Positions 35,936-45,700 of a stretch of DNA of 64,000 bases are shown here, in pieces; the first letter of the stretch is position 1; each line of letters opens with the position of its first letter. The stretch is from Steromphala cineraria (taxonomy: Eukaryota; Mollusca; Gastropoda; Trochida; Trochidae), in the NCBI GenBank assembly GCA_916613615.1, contig OU744726.1, positions 62,574,987 to 62,638,986 on the forward strand, written 5' to 3'. A program made the translations under genes and the position numbers. The notes under the pieces are model-generated. The model made no database searches. It saw only the letters and a program-made list of their open reading frames with translations, and was not told the origin of the DNA.

Positions 35936-37250
35936 TCAGACCCTAAGAAAAAATATTCAATTGACGACCAACCAAGTCTACTAAAGTATAGCAAGTCTAA
36001 ACTAATGTATATAAACTCTTTATTTGTGAACAGAAATTCTCAAACTTTACAGGAACATGTGAAAATATACTACCTATGAATTTCTTCTTTCGAAATGATA
36101 GAGCTACTTCTAGAGTTTTGTGATATTTTAGGACAAGAAAACCAAACCTCTTTTGGGTTAGTTCTACAACACCTGTTATATCTAAGAAATTGATATAAAT
36201 GAACCTTGTTTGCTTATTATTGTGGTTGATGAAAAATCACTTTGAGAACAAAATGGGGTAATGTTGCAGGTGGTTTTGTATGTTATGAGACAGGTAGTTG
36301 GGTAAGTGATGTTGCGATGTGTGGGGTAGGTGATGTGGTGGGTGGTGGAAGAGGTATTGTTGCGGCGTGGTGGAGTAGGTGATGTGGCGGGTGGTGGGGT
36401 AGGATATGTGTCGGGTGGTGGGGGAGATCGTTTGGCAGGTGGTGGGGGAGATTATGTGACGGGTGGTGGGGGAGGTTGTATGGCGGTTGGTCGGGTAGGT
36501 TATGTGGTGGGTGGTGGGGTAAGTTAAATGGCGGTTGGTGGGGTAGGTTATATGGCGAGTGGTGGAGTTGGTTATGTGGCGGGTGGTGGGGTAGGTAATG
36601 TGGCGTTTGGTGGGGAAGATTATGTGGTGGTGGTGGGGCCGATCAGGTTGCGGGTTTAGGGGTAGGTTATATAGCCGGTGGTGTGGTAGGTTATATGGCG
36701 GGTGGTGGGGTAGATTAAATGGCGGGTGGTGGAGTAGGTTATATTGGGGGTGGGGGAGTAGGTTATGTGGCGGGTGGTGGAGTAAGTAATATGGCGGGTG
36801 GTGGGGGAGATTATGTGGAGGTGTCAGGGCCGATCAGGTTGCGGGTGGTTGGGTAGGTTAAATAGCGGATGTTGGGGTAGGTTTTATGGCGGGTGGTAGG
36901 GTAGGTATTGTCTGTCCTTCAGACCCTAAGAAAAAATATTCAATTGACGACCAACCAAGTCTTCTAAAGTATAGCAAGTCTAAACTAATGTATATAAACC
37001 CTTTATTTGTGAACAGAAATTCTCAAACTTTACAGGAACATGTGAAAATATACTACCTATGAATTTCTTCTTTCGAAATGATAGAGCTACTTCTAGAGTT
37101 TTGTGATATTTTAGGACAAGAAAACCAAACCTCTTTTGGGTTAGTTCTACAACACCTGTTATATCTAAGAAATTGATATAAATGAACCTTGTTTGCTTAT
37201 TATTGTGGTTGAAGAAAAATCACTTTGAGAACAAAATGGGGTAGTTTCAC
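35193..37250. repeat. ~1-kb higher-order tandem duplication including the minisatellite
   Basis: The block 'gttgatgaaaaatcactttg...ggttttgtatgttatgagacagg' occurs at 35203 and 36228. The block 'attgtctgtccttcagaccc...aagtatagcaagtctaaac' occurs at 35924 and 36907, an offset of 983 bp. 'aatgaaccttgtttgcttatt' occurs at 36200 and 37183. The minisatellite blocks between them differ by whole-unit gains and losses. Confidence 0.9.
36240..36930. repeat. G-rich minisatellite of TRIM copy 2 (second block)
   Basis: Same 24-bp unit family as 34310-35935 and nearly the same unit order as 35283-35925, but lacking some units. It is part of the higher-order duplication. Confidence 0.93.
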
Positions 37251-37325
37251 AGTTACTCTTTAAATTCAATTCAAGTCTCATGTGTTTATGTAAAATTTAA
37301 TATTGAAATATTTTTTTTCGTACAG

Positions 37326-38250
37326 TTTGCCATGAATGTGGGAAACATTTCATGTCCTTGAAGGGGTTCAAAGATCACATGGCAAGAATTCACGATCAAC
37401 ATGGACGACACACCTGCATTATTTGCTATAAGAGATTCCAGAGTCTGACCTTGTACAACTCACACCGCATGAGCCATATTGGCGTGAGTGTTATTGTATC
37501 TCATAAATTGTTTCACAGTAACTAATATACAAATATAGATGCCAAATTTAAACTTGTTTTGCTACTCGAAAACACTGTCAAACAATTGATTCTTGTCATT
37601 CCAAGTGTGTAATTTATTTCAGGTAAAGCCGTATGCCTGTACCAAATGTAACAAAAGGTACGTTCATAACAAGGATTTGCGGTCCCACCTGTCTTTACAT
37701 CATGCAGAGGAGAACAGCCAGTCTGTCCTTAAAGGGGCAGTAGCACGTTTTTAGGGGGAATATAAGGTGATGTCAGGAAAATGAAAATTAATGGTTCCAA
37801 TTGAAAGGCAATGTATTCAAACCAAATAGGGCAGTAATAATTCCAATATATAATGTAAAGTTTAGCCATGCGATTCCTTTTCTTACTCAAAATGAATTAA
37901 AGGTGTTCACACAAAAATGGCCGCCAAGGGATTTTAGGTGAATCTTCATACTTTGTTCTCTGACTATGAATGATTGGCTTGTGTAATGAAATTTTTTACA
38001 CTATCAAAGTAATACATTTAGCGTTAACATACAATTATCAGTGAAATTTTTTAAATATAAAATTCTATAAAAACGTGCTACTGCCCCTTTAAGGAGTGTC
38101 CCAAGTGCTCTAAGTTAGTGAGCGCATCAAACCTGCATGTCGAATCATTTGGAAACCCACAGTTCATTTGTAAGATGTGTCGTTTGTGGAGTAAGTGTAA
38201 AGCATAAGCGCAATATGAAAAGGCATATGAAAATCCATGATAAACCATAA
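37326..38250 (+). pseudogene. C2H2 zinc-finger gene end, split by a MITE and a frameshift
   Basis: Exon 37326-37483 (after TTCGTACAG, before GTGAGT) encodes two fingers, CHECGKHF... and CIICYKRF.... The next exon starts at 37623 (TTTCAG|GTA) and continues with a KPYACTKCNKRY finger, linker-like spacing kept. A family A MITE at 37733-38088 cuts the exon. Removing it and one TTAA rejoins the frame as SVLKECPKC. A one-base insertion near 38135 then shifts frame, after which a last finger (CVVCGVSVKH...) and stop (38248-38250) follow. AATAAA lies at 38288-38293. C2H2 proteins bind DNA; the target is unknown. Upstream exons were not found. The MITE carries stops, so this allele is probably non-functional. 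Confidence 0.75.
37733..38088. mobile_element. MITE family A inserted in a zinc-finger exon (356 bp)
   Basis: TTAA at 37729-37732 and 38089-38092 flanks the element. Terminal repeats AGGGGCAGTAGCACGTTTTT and AAAACGTGCTACTGCCCCT match the copy at 21669. The empty site can be read directly: the host codons GTC CTT AAG GAG are restored by removing the element and one TTAA. Confidence 0.95.
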
Positions 38251-38574
38251 AGCCAGATTAATATATCTGTGTTTCATGTACCATTTCAATAAATCAAATT
38301 GGAAATAAACCTTATATTCACAAACACGAGTATATTGCTTATTTTATTCCAGGGGCAATAGCATCTATGATTCGATTAACTCCTGTGCCAATTCATAGGT
38401 AACACCAGTAAATTTGAAGTAAACCGTTGGTGTTTGAATTGCATTAGAAAAATACTTCAATGTCATTTGTTATATCAATGGATGTTAACTTCAATAACAA
38501 ACGTAAAATTATTTAGATCTACTTCAGCAGTTGGAACACAAGGTTCATTTATGTCATTTCACATTTGTAATCAT

Positions 38575-38785
38575 TCAGCTTTCCATTTTTTGCACAGCAG
38601 AGTCTATATCTTTGTCCGGAATCCTATTCCGACGGTGCGCAAATATCTTTTCTTCGTTTAATCTGTGATAGTATCTGTAGCCCTGAGCTCCTTTGGCCTG
38701 GCAATCAAGCGTTGATAGTTTCCCCGATTTCCTTCGAGCATGCACTTTCCTTCTCTCAACTCGGTCAAATGGATGACATTGTGAT
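38575..38785 (-). CDS. Possible terminal exon, Lys/Arg-rich
   Basis: The frame is open from a TTTTGTAG|A acceptor (38786) to TGA at 38575-38577, 70 codons: SQCHPFDRVERRKVHARRK... then ...NRIPDKDIDSAVQKMES. The product is basic and hydrophilic, with no domain I recognise. It lies 0.7 kb downstream of a minus-strand C2H2 exon and may belong to the same gene, but phase linkage was not shown. The acceptor region is duplicated: 'tgatctacaaaagtatagaa' is at 38782 and again at 38884. Confidence 0.3.
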
Positions 38786-39377
38786 CTACAAAAGTATAGA
38801 AATGTTACTTCCAAAGCTTCAAAATGTAGGCGATCAACTTGGGACTAGCCGTACCAGTCCAGACTTGTACCGAACCGATTTATGTGATCTACAAAAGTAT
38901 AGAAATGTTACTTCCTCTCAAACACTTTGATCATTGTTTCTAAATTTCCTTAATTATATTACGACTTTCACGATGTAGATTCCTCCAAATCTATAGGAAT
39001 ATGATTATAACAACTCAATTGTCCCAGTGCACAGAACATATATTTAATGTGTTCAAAAATCCTATTCTATTATAAATGATTTTAATCACAGCTATTATAA
39101 GCGATTTAAGGCAAATGAAAATATGTGTTTTTCATATTTTGACCTCTGGTAAATATCATGACATTTTATTCAAGAAGCTAAGATGCCTCGGAGACTTATG
39201 TGTTACATGCAAAAGTATACATATATGTACACGAGGAGGAGAACACTCAAAAGATGCATCTGTAAAATTAAACGTCAAGATATTAAAAAAATTAAGAAAT
39301 TATTTTTCGGAAATGGCGAGGATACTTTACAAAGTTTTCCTGTCTGGAAAATTAACCATCTTCCTACGCAGAGCCTA

Positions 39378-39499
39378 AAACGCCAGTTTCCGAACTGTCA
39401 TTTTATGCCTTGCTGCAGAGACTTTACTTTTCTGTGCTGCTATAGTACCCCTACAGGCTAGAGAGCAAGCACAGAAAACTCAAGGGTTTGCAGCAAGGC
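39378..39499. mobile_element. MITE family D, partial copy
   Basis: AACGCCAGTTTCCGAACTGT and ATGCCTTGCTGCAG match the left terminus of the element at 26081-26277 (inverse of its right end). The right arm is recognisable only as GCAGCAAGGC at 39490-39499. The interior 'ctgtgctgctatagtacccctacaggctagag' also matches. Confidence 0.65.
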
Positions 39500-39704
39500 A
39501 AACGAACCTGTACTGGACAGTCAAAATGCTTTGATTTCAAAGCAAACACTCCAGTCTTTTCGCATAGCCGCGACACCCTCACACTTAATCTTTCATTCGT
39601 GTGATGTTCACATAGATGTTTTGTGAAAATATTAGATTTGTCACTGCTAAAATCACAATAATAGCAATGGTATTGGCGACTTGTAGATTCATTTTTGGCC
39701 CTCA
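39500..39704 (-). CDS. Single C2H2 zinc-finger exon
   Basis: After a CTTGCAG acceptor (39705-39711) the frame reads RAKNESTSRQYHCYYCDFSS...: C-x2-C-x12-H-x3-H (YHCYYC ... KHLCEHH), then a Cys-containing basic stretch. The open frame runs into MITE family D sequence at its 3' side, so the natural exon end is uncertain. It is on the opposite strand to the finger gene at 37326-38250. Likely part of a multi-exon nucleic-acid-binding protein or a relic; no other fingers were found nearby. Confidence 0.5.
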
Positions 39705-39709
39705 CTGCA

Positions 39710-40925
39710 AGTGTAAATGATATATTTCATTAGTTATCATCTATGGTATCATATTAGAGAAAAGATTATTTTACAGTTACCTTTCTCAATGTTCCTATTC
39801 TACTAACAGTTACCTTACTCAACATTCCCGAGTTACCTTACTCTCGCTTGGTTTTTTAAAACAAAGATTGTGATTTATTTACACATTCTCTGAAGCTGGC
39901 ATGTCATCTAATCAATCTATGGGACACGCCCAAGACATGCGCATAGATTATATGAATGAAAATATCTTAGTATTGTTGTGAAATGCATTTGAAGAAAACT
40001 CACGATCAGCCATGTTTTGGTCGTCCGCCATTTTTTGAGAAGGTAACTGCAGTTACCTTACTCAGTGAAGTAGGGGTGATTTGATCACAGACAGACAGAC
40101 GGAGCCAACGACTATAAACGATAATGAAAAGGACCAACATTTATTTTGTTTTCGTTAACATCGCCGCTAATTTTCTAAATATATATTCCCTTGACAACCC
40201 TTTACGTATTTGAAATGTGTTTGATATCATAAGTCGTTCAGTTCAGTTGTATATATTAATAGAAAGCGCAGGATTTATAAAAGTACGTATAATCGGTATA
40301 AGCAACAGCGTAATTTGCCGACAGCAATAATATTATCAACGCCAATTAATTAAAAAAATCGTTCGATGACTCAATCATTTTTCTTAAATTTTTATAGTAA
40401 AGACATTATTAACTTGTATGACTGTATTAACTAATATGAACAAATATATTTTATTTGTTTGTCCCACCTCCCCTTAAGATCGTCATACTTAAAAGTAATA
40501 AAGTAGTCCCAACCACAAAGTATTTTGCAATTACCTATAGTTTTCGTGACATGGATAAAGTTGATATTTCACTAGTTCCTGCGCCAATCGTCAACTTTTT
40601 ACGTCAACAATTACTGAAGGACACTGCATGAGGGTACAGTATATTATTTGGATTATTTAATACATTTGTAGACAATTCCTTGACTAGGATCTAGAAACAT
40701 ACTGTTTAATCCTAGTATGGCTTCTTCTGGCAAGATTGATATGGGAAAAGCGCCTACTCGTTGATAAGGTCAATTTCAATTTTTGCCAGTATGGGTAGCC
40801 ATGTTTAGACTTAGATATTCAGTCTCTGAAAATCATTCATTTTCAAACCCGATTATTTCATTTAATATATGCAGACACTCTGTGAATTGGCTTTTTCTAA
40901 TACAATCAACAAAGGTCCAGACTCA
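39710..40925. other. Gene-free DNA
   Basis: A short direct repeat of 'cagttaccttactca' type occurs three or four times (39776, 39809, 39830, 40048). An 'acagacagacggagccaacgac' string at 40088 resembles, inverted, the element start at about 385-410. Nothing coding is supported. Confidence 0.45.
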
Positions 40926-40929
40926 TTTC

Positions 40930-41373
40930 TTAGAAGCGTTTCTGAAGCTGTCTACCAAGATAATCCCATAGGTGCTCTATAGGAGACATGTCCGGGGAAT
41001 GTGATGACCTGACAAGAGAATGACAGCGTTGTTGTTTATCATTTCTGGGTAATTCTGGCTGTGTGTGGGGATGCATTTACAGCTTGAGAAGGATTTCATG
41101 TAATCGTTGCTTCAGGAATGGCAATGCTCCTGGTCTCAGTATTTGCTCAACATTGCGTTGTGAAACCATGTGGCCATGGATTACCACTAGTTTAGTCTTC
41201 TGGTCATCATATATTCTGCTGCCACACAATGAGACCATTACCTCCGTGTTGATGGACGATCCTATTAAGGAGAGATGGGACGTAGCATTTTCGACTTCTG
41301 CGCATGACAGTTTTAACGTATTTCGCGTTGTTAGAAATTTTACGTCTATGTTTAAAAAACTAAATTTATGCAT
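40930..41373 (-). pseudogene. Tc1-like transposase relic
   Basis: Frame 41373-41077 reads ...KLVVIHGHMVSQRNVEQILRPGALPF, matching the block after the first catalytic Asp in Tc1-type transposases. Downstream, in shifted frames, come PHTAR (about 41065) and DMSPIEHLWDYLGRQLQKR (about 40990), the DDE-Glu segment. Several frameshifts and stops show it is dead. No terminal repeats were found. Confidence 0.75.
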
Positions 41374-41431
41374 TTTAAAATAATGTATCTAAGTATTTAT
41401 AGCATGAAATGTCAGTTTACTGTTATTACAT

Positions 41432-42460
41432 TCATACATCAGCGTTTTGGTTTGCAATTTTGAGAGTTTTACGGCACCCGATCGGTTTACGGCAATGTTT
41501 GTAAACAACGATCAGCTGATTTCGTAATGAAAAGATCCCAGGTTGTCTCCAAAGCTTTGTCTGTGTGTCAAAGGGAAACTTTGCACGTTTCTTTGCCCTG
41601 GCTGATTGACCACGACTATCATCATGCGGTAGAAGTACCAAATCAGAAAGTGCCCGCACTGCGTGTCGGTGAACGGTTTCAAACATAGTGGAAGCTGTCA
41701 AGAAAGTTGTATTTTGTGTCATGGTTGGGGAAACTGGGACAGGAGAAGTGGTCACTTGTAAATTAGAGGTAGGGGCAGAAATTAAAGAATAAAGTCTCTT
41801 CCGTTCATTTGACGAATTGCTGTATGAGAGATGCGCGATCGTTGATTTTGTTTATAGATCTATGGACTGTGATTAATTTACATCGCGAAGCAGTAAGAAA
41901 CACTTCAAACAGAAACCAAAAACCTGGTTATTCGATTAAAATTTGTAGGTGTTTCAAAATGTCGACAAGCTTCTGATATTGAAATTTAAAGTGTCGTCGC
42001 CAACATGTCTATTGTAAACAGAAAGTCGCTGAGTGCAGATTGTATGTACGCGTGCGCGGAGGAATGTGAAGCGGTCGTAAATATTTAGAGGTGATTATCG
42101 GCGAAATAATTATTCCAAAATGTTTATGAGTAACCAATCAGAACGCAGTATTTTCAAACTAGTTTTCGTGTCATGTTAGAATACGCTACACATGTCTCAT
42201 TGTAAAGAAGTCAATTAAATTTATGGTTCGTTTTGATAAGATTGGTGGACGGACGACTTTAGAACAGTTATGAACAGTTTTGATACTCCCTATCCTGTCT
42301 CAATTGAATTGACCACGTGTTTGATTAAATACTGTACAGAATTTAAAAAATGAAATTTCGATTTGATTGTCACCTAGGCACATTTGTATAAAACTGAAAC
42401 AGTAATGAAACTTTAAATGATGATTATAAAATTATTTATTTTCATTTTTTAAACACATAT
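41432..42460. other. No supported gene
   Basis: A 107-codon minus ORF (41432-41755) has a basic central part (QSARAKKRAKFPF) but no recognisable domain, splice partner or promoter. The rest is AT-rich with nothing recognised. Confidence 0.4.
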
Positions 42461-42723
42461 TGCACTTCACATTTTTCCGCAGCATCCACAATAGACGTTT
42501 GTGAATGGTATACACCTAGGTATGGTTGCAACCTGTAAAAGACCATATGGTTCCGCATTTATTTTCACGTAATTGACATAATTGTTGACGTAATATATAT
42601 CTTTGTTCATCTTCCGGAGGTAGGGGAGTGAATTCGTCCCGGACTCATTCCCCTGCATCGGGAAGATGGACCAAGGCAGCAGCTGCAGAGTCGAACGTAT
42701 ATACACAGGCCACGAGGACTAAA

Positions 42724-45700
42724 TCACTCCTTGCATACTTCCTTCAGGCTGCTCATCTGGGGGTCTCGACCATAGTACGTGAACTCTGATGCATTGGGAA
42801 TGTCTTGCACTGCGCATGCGCTGGTTGCACTCCGTCCAATCACAAGCTCGCAGGAGACACGCCACTCGTCTTCGAAGAGGTCGTAGTGTTCTACCCGGTC
42901 GGTTGTAGCGGCGCCTTTAGGAGAGTTAGGACGAACAAAAACAATAGTTTAGAATGTGTTCATATTTTCAAAAAAGCAGGTTTATAATGTTTTTGTTTTG
43001 TTTGACAAAACTTATTAAAATTAGTTCTGATCTTACTTTTCCTCGCAATGAGCCTGATATGACTAGTTAGAGTAGAGTCGTCCTTTTCCGTACACCCCAG
43101 GAAAGGGACATCGCTACGGTCATTGTTAATTGGAATTACTTAACTGCAAATTAATTTTATAAATACTGAACAATTCCAAAACTAGATTCTTAATTAGATT
43201 TTAAATTGTTAGTTAATTTATTTATGTTATGGACGAAAATTTCAGTAAGACCACCGTTCGATAATTCCGTACACTTGACTGGTAATTCCGTACGCGACAG
43301 CTGCCTATTCCGTACAGTGTCGTGCAATTCCGTACGCTGTTTTTCTACTGATGTTTATTATACCCTCGACCGTTGTACACAGTAATACTAACGATACAAA
43401 GACATTGGGCTTCTGCAAATGATAATGCCATGAAAATACCAAACAATAATTGGAGAATAAAAGCATTTTTGTTTGAATAATTGCTTGGTTTTAGTTGGCA
43501 ATGTTATTAAAATTTTGAACAACTCCTTTTTCAAAGTACATTTGGTATATTTGATTGAGCAATTGATAAGCGAGTCTTATATCCACATTTACATTAAGAA
43601 ATTCCCGACGATGGTGGTTGTTTTATAATTTGTTTTGTTCTTTTCAAACTGCATACACCTTGAATGGATTTGAAAATAATAATAAAAGTAATGGTTTAAT
43701 TGATATAATGTGCCGGGCGATTACTCCACAATGATTTACGGTACATGATTTCACATAGAATTTTAATCGCGCTTTCAAAGGGCACGTGGGAGGAGCCTCA
43801 CTCAAGCTGATATTTTGAATACATCGACATGTGTCAATCATCGAATATTTATCCAATGATCGTGAAAGGCTTGCAATATCACGTGATGTCATAATCCTGC
43901 TTTTGTTATGAAGCCTCTATGTTCAGTCGGTAGGAACGAAATGAAGACGAATGATAACACTTACAAGTATTTTGACGTCATGACATGCATGAGCCTAGTC
44001 TGTGAACTCCGACCTTCCATTTATTCAACCAATCAAATGTTCGCTCAGTTATCGAATAGTGCTAAGTATTTCCTAACCTCGTCGCTGATTACCTGAATGA
44101 TAGGTACTTTTAAATGACTTGATATATAGAGAATATTATTTATCATCCAAAACTGTGTTTCACAGGATATATCGCTTGTGGAAGATTTATCTCCTAGGAA
44201 ATATCGCTTTGACAGTAGATTTTGAACAATGCCCTGTCATCAGAAAATACATGACATCACAAACGTTTTACATCATCAGTAATGGCGTCACAATGCTATG
44301 ACGTCATAAACACAACGACATCACAATGCTATGACGTCATTAACATGATGACGTCACAATGCTATGACATCACTGGTTTAGGAGTTTTAGGGCTATGCAG
44401 TGTTCAGAGATGTACATTATCATGCTAATGTGATGAAAAATGATTTTTGATGATAAATAGAACCTCACCCTCGTGTCTTCTGATATCATATGTATCAACA
44501 CTCGTTGATAAAAGTAAAATATCCTCGGCAAGCCTCGGATATTTGTTCCTTTTACCAACTTGTGTTGATATATTTGATATCAGAAGACACTTGGGTGAGA
44601 TTCTCTATATAAGTGTCCATGACATACTATGTTTACGACCCGAGTAAGGGCGAGGGAGTTACCAATATTTAGGCACGAGTGTCGTAAATATAGCATGTCA
44701 TGGACACGAATTGAATATTCTTTTTATTACCGTAGTCCCAAAATTAAAGAACTACTCAAAACCTACTTCTTAGCATAGGCGGACTAGCCGCCGCCGGCCC
44801 GTATATAGAGGATATTATATGGGTGTCCATGACATACTATGTTTACGACACGAGTGCCTAAATATTAGTATTTCCCGAGCGAGAGCGAGGGATATACTGA
44901 TATTTAGGCACGAGTGTCGTAAACATAGTATGTCATGGACACGAATTTAATATTCTGTTTATTACCTACCTATTAAACCTACTTCTCAGCATAGGCAAAC
45001 TAGCCGCCGGCGGCCCGTATAGATTGTGACGTCACAGGTGAACAGTGACGTCAAAGGACCGTTTTTAACGTGACATCACAATGAAAAAGTGATATTTTGC
45101 CCTAGGGCAACATATGAAAAATATGAACCTCGATAAGACTGCCCTCGTAGGTAATAAACTCTATTTATCATCCCCGGAATTTTGTCATATGACCTTTTAC
45201 AAAACTCGTGGAAATGTGTGTATAACCCTCTTTCGCTCTGGTAAAACAAATTCCACAATCGTTTCGTAAAAGCCATTTATTACTCGCCCGTGTAAGATAC
45301 CGCAGTGTAATATTTATATGGCAATATTAAACTAGTGAAATAACACAATTGAAGTATGACGTCACAGTAGTGTGTGGTTGTGACGTCATTGTGGAAGCGC
45401 GCCGTCACAATGGCTGCCGAGTTGCGGAAAAGTTCGTTTCAGCAAACTGTCGCCGGTTTTGCTTGATTTTGAGGGCAAGTAATAAACAGAATACTAAACT
45501 CTCTTCCATTTAATACTATTTTTATTAAACTCGTGAATGATTTCGTATCAAACTCGCTTTCGCTCGTTTTATACACAATCATTAACTCGTTTAATAAAAA
45601 TAGTATTAAATGGAAGGTCGTTTAGTATCCTCTATGTATGACACACTACCTCGGGTAATAGTCTCCTGATATCACGAAGTAAAGATATCTCACCATCGTA

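Larger units (their letters stand above)
30970..36250 (-). repeat. Segmental duplication, copy 2 (TRIM pseudogene and flanks)
   Basis: Homologous to 14475-18783 in the same order and orientation. Copy 2 is longer, mainly because its minisatellite is expanded and includes internal duplications of about 1 kb that continue to 37250. Coding parts are much more alike than the flanks. Confidence 0.8.

Noticed and set aside
34325..36790. Trp/Gly- and Gly/Val-rich ORFs upstream of the second TRIM copy
   Set aside because: Same artefact of the G-rich minisatellite.
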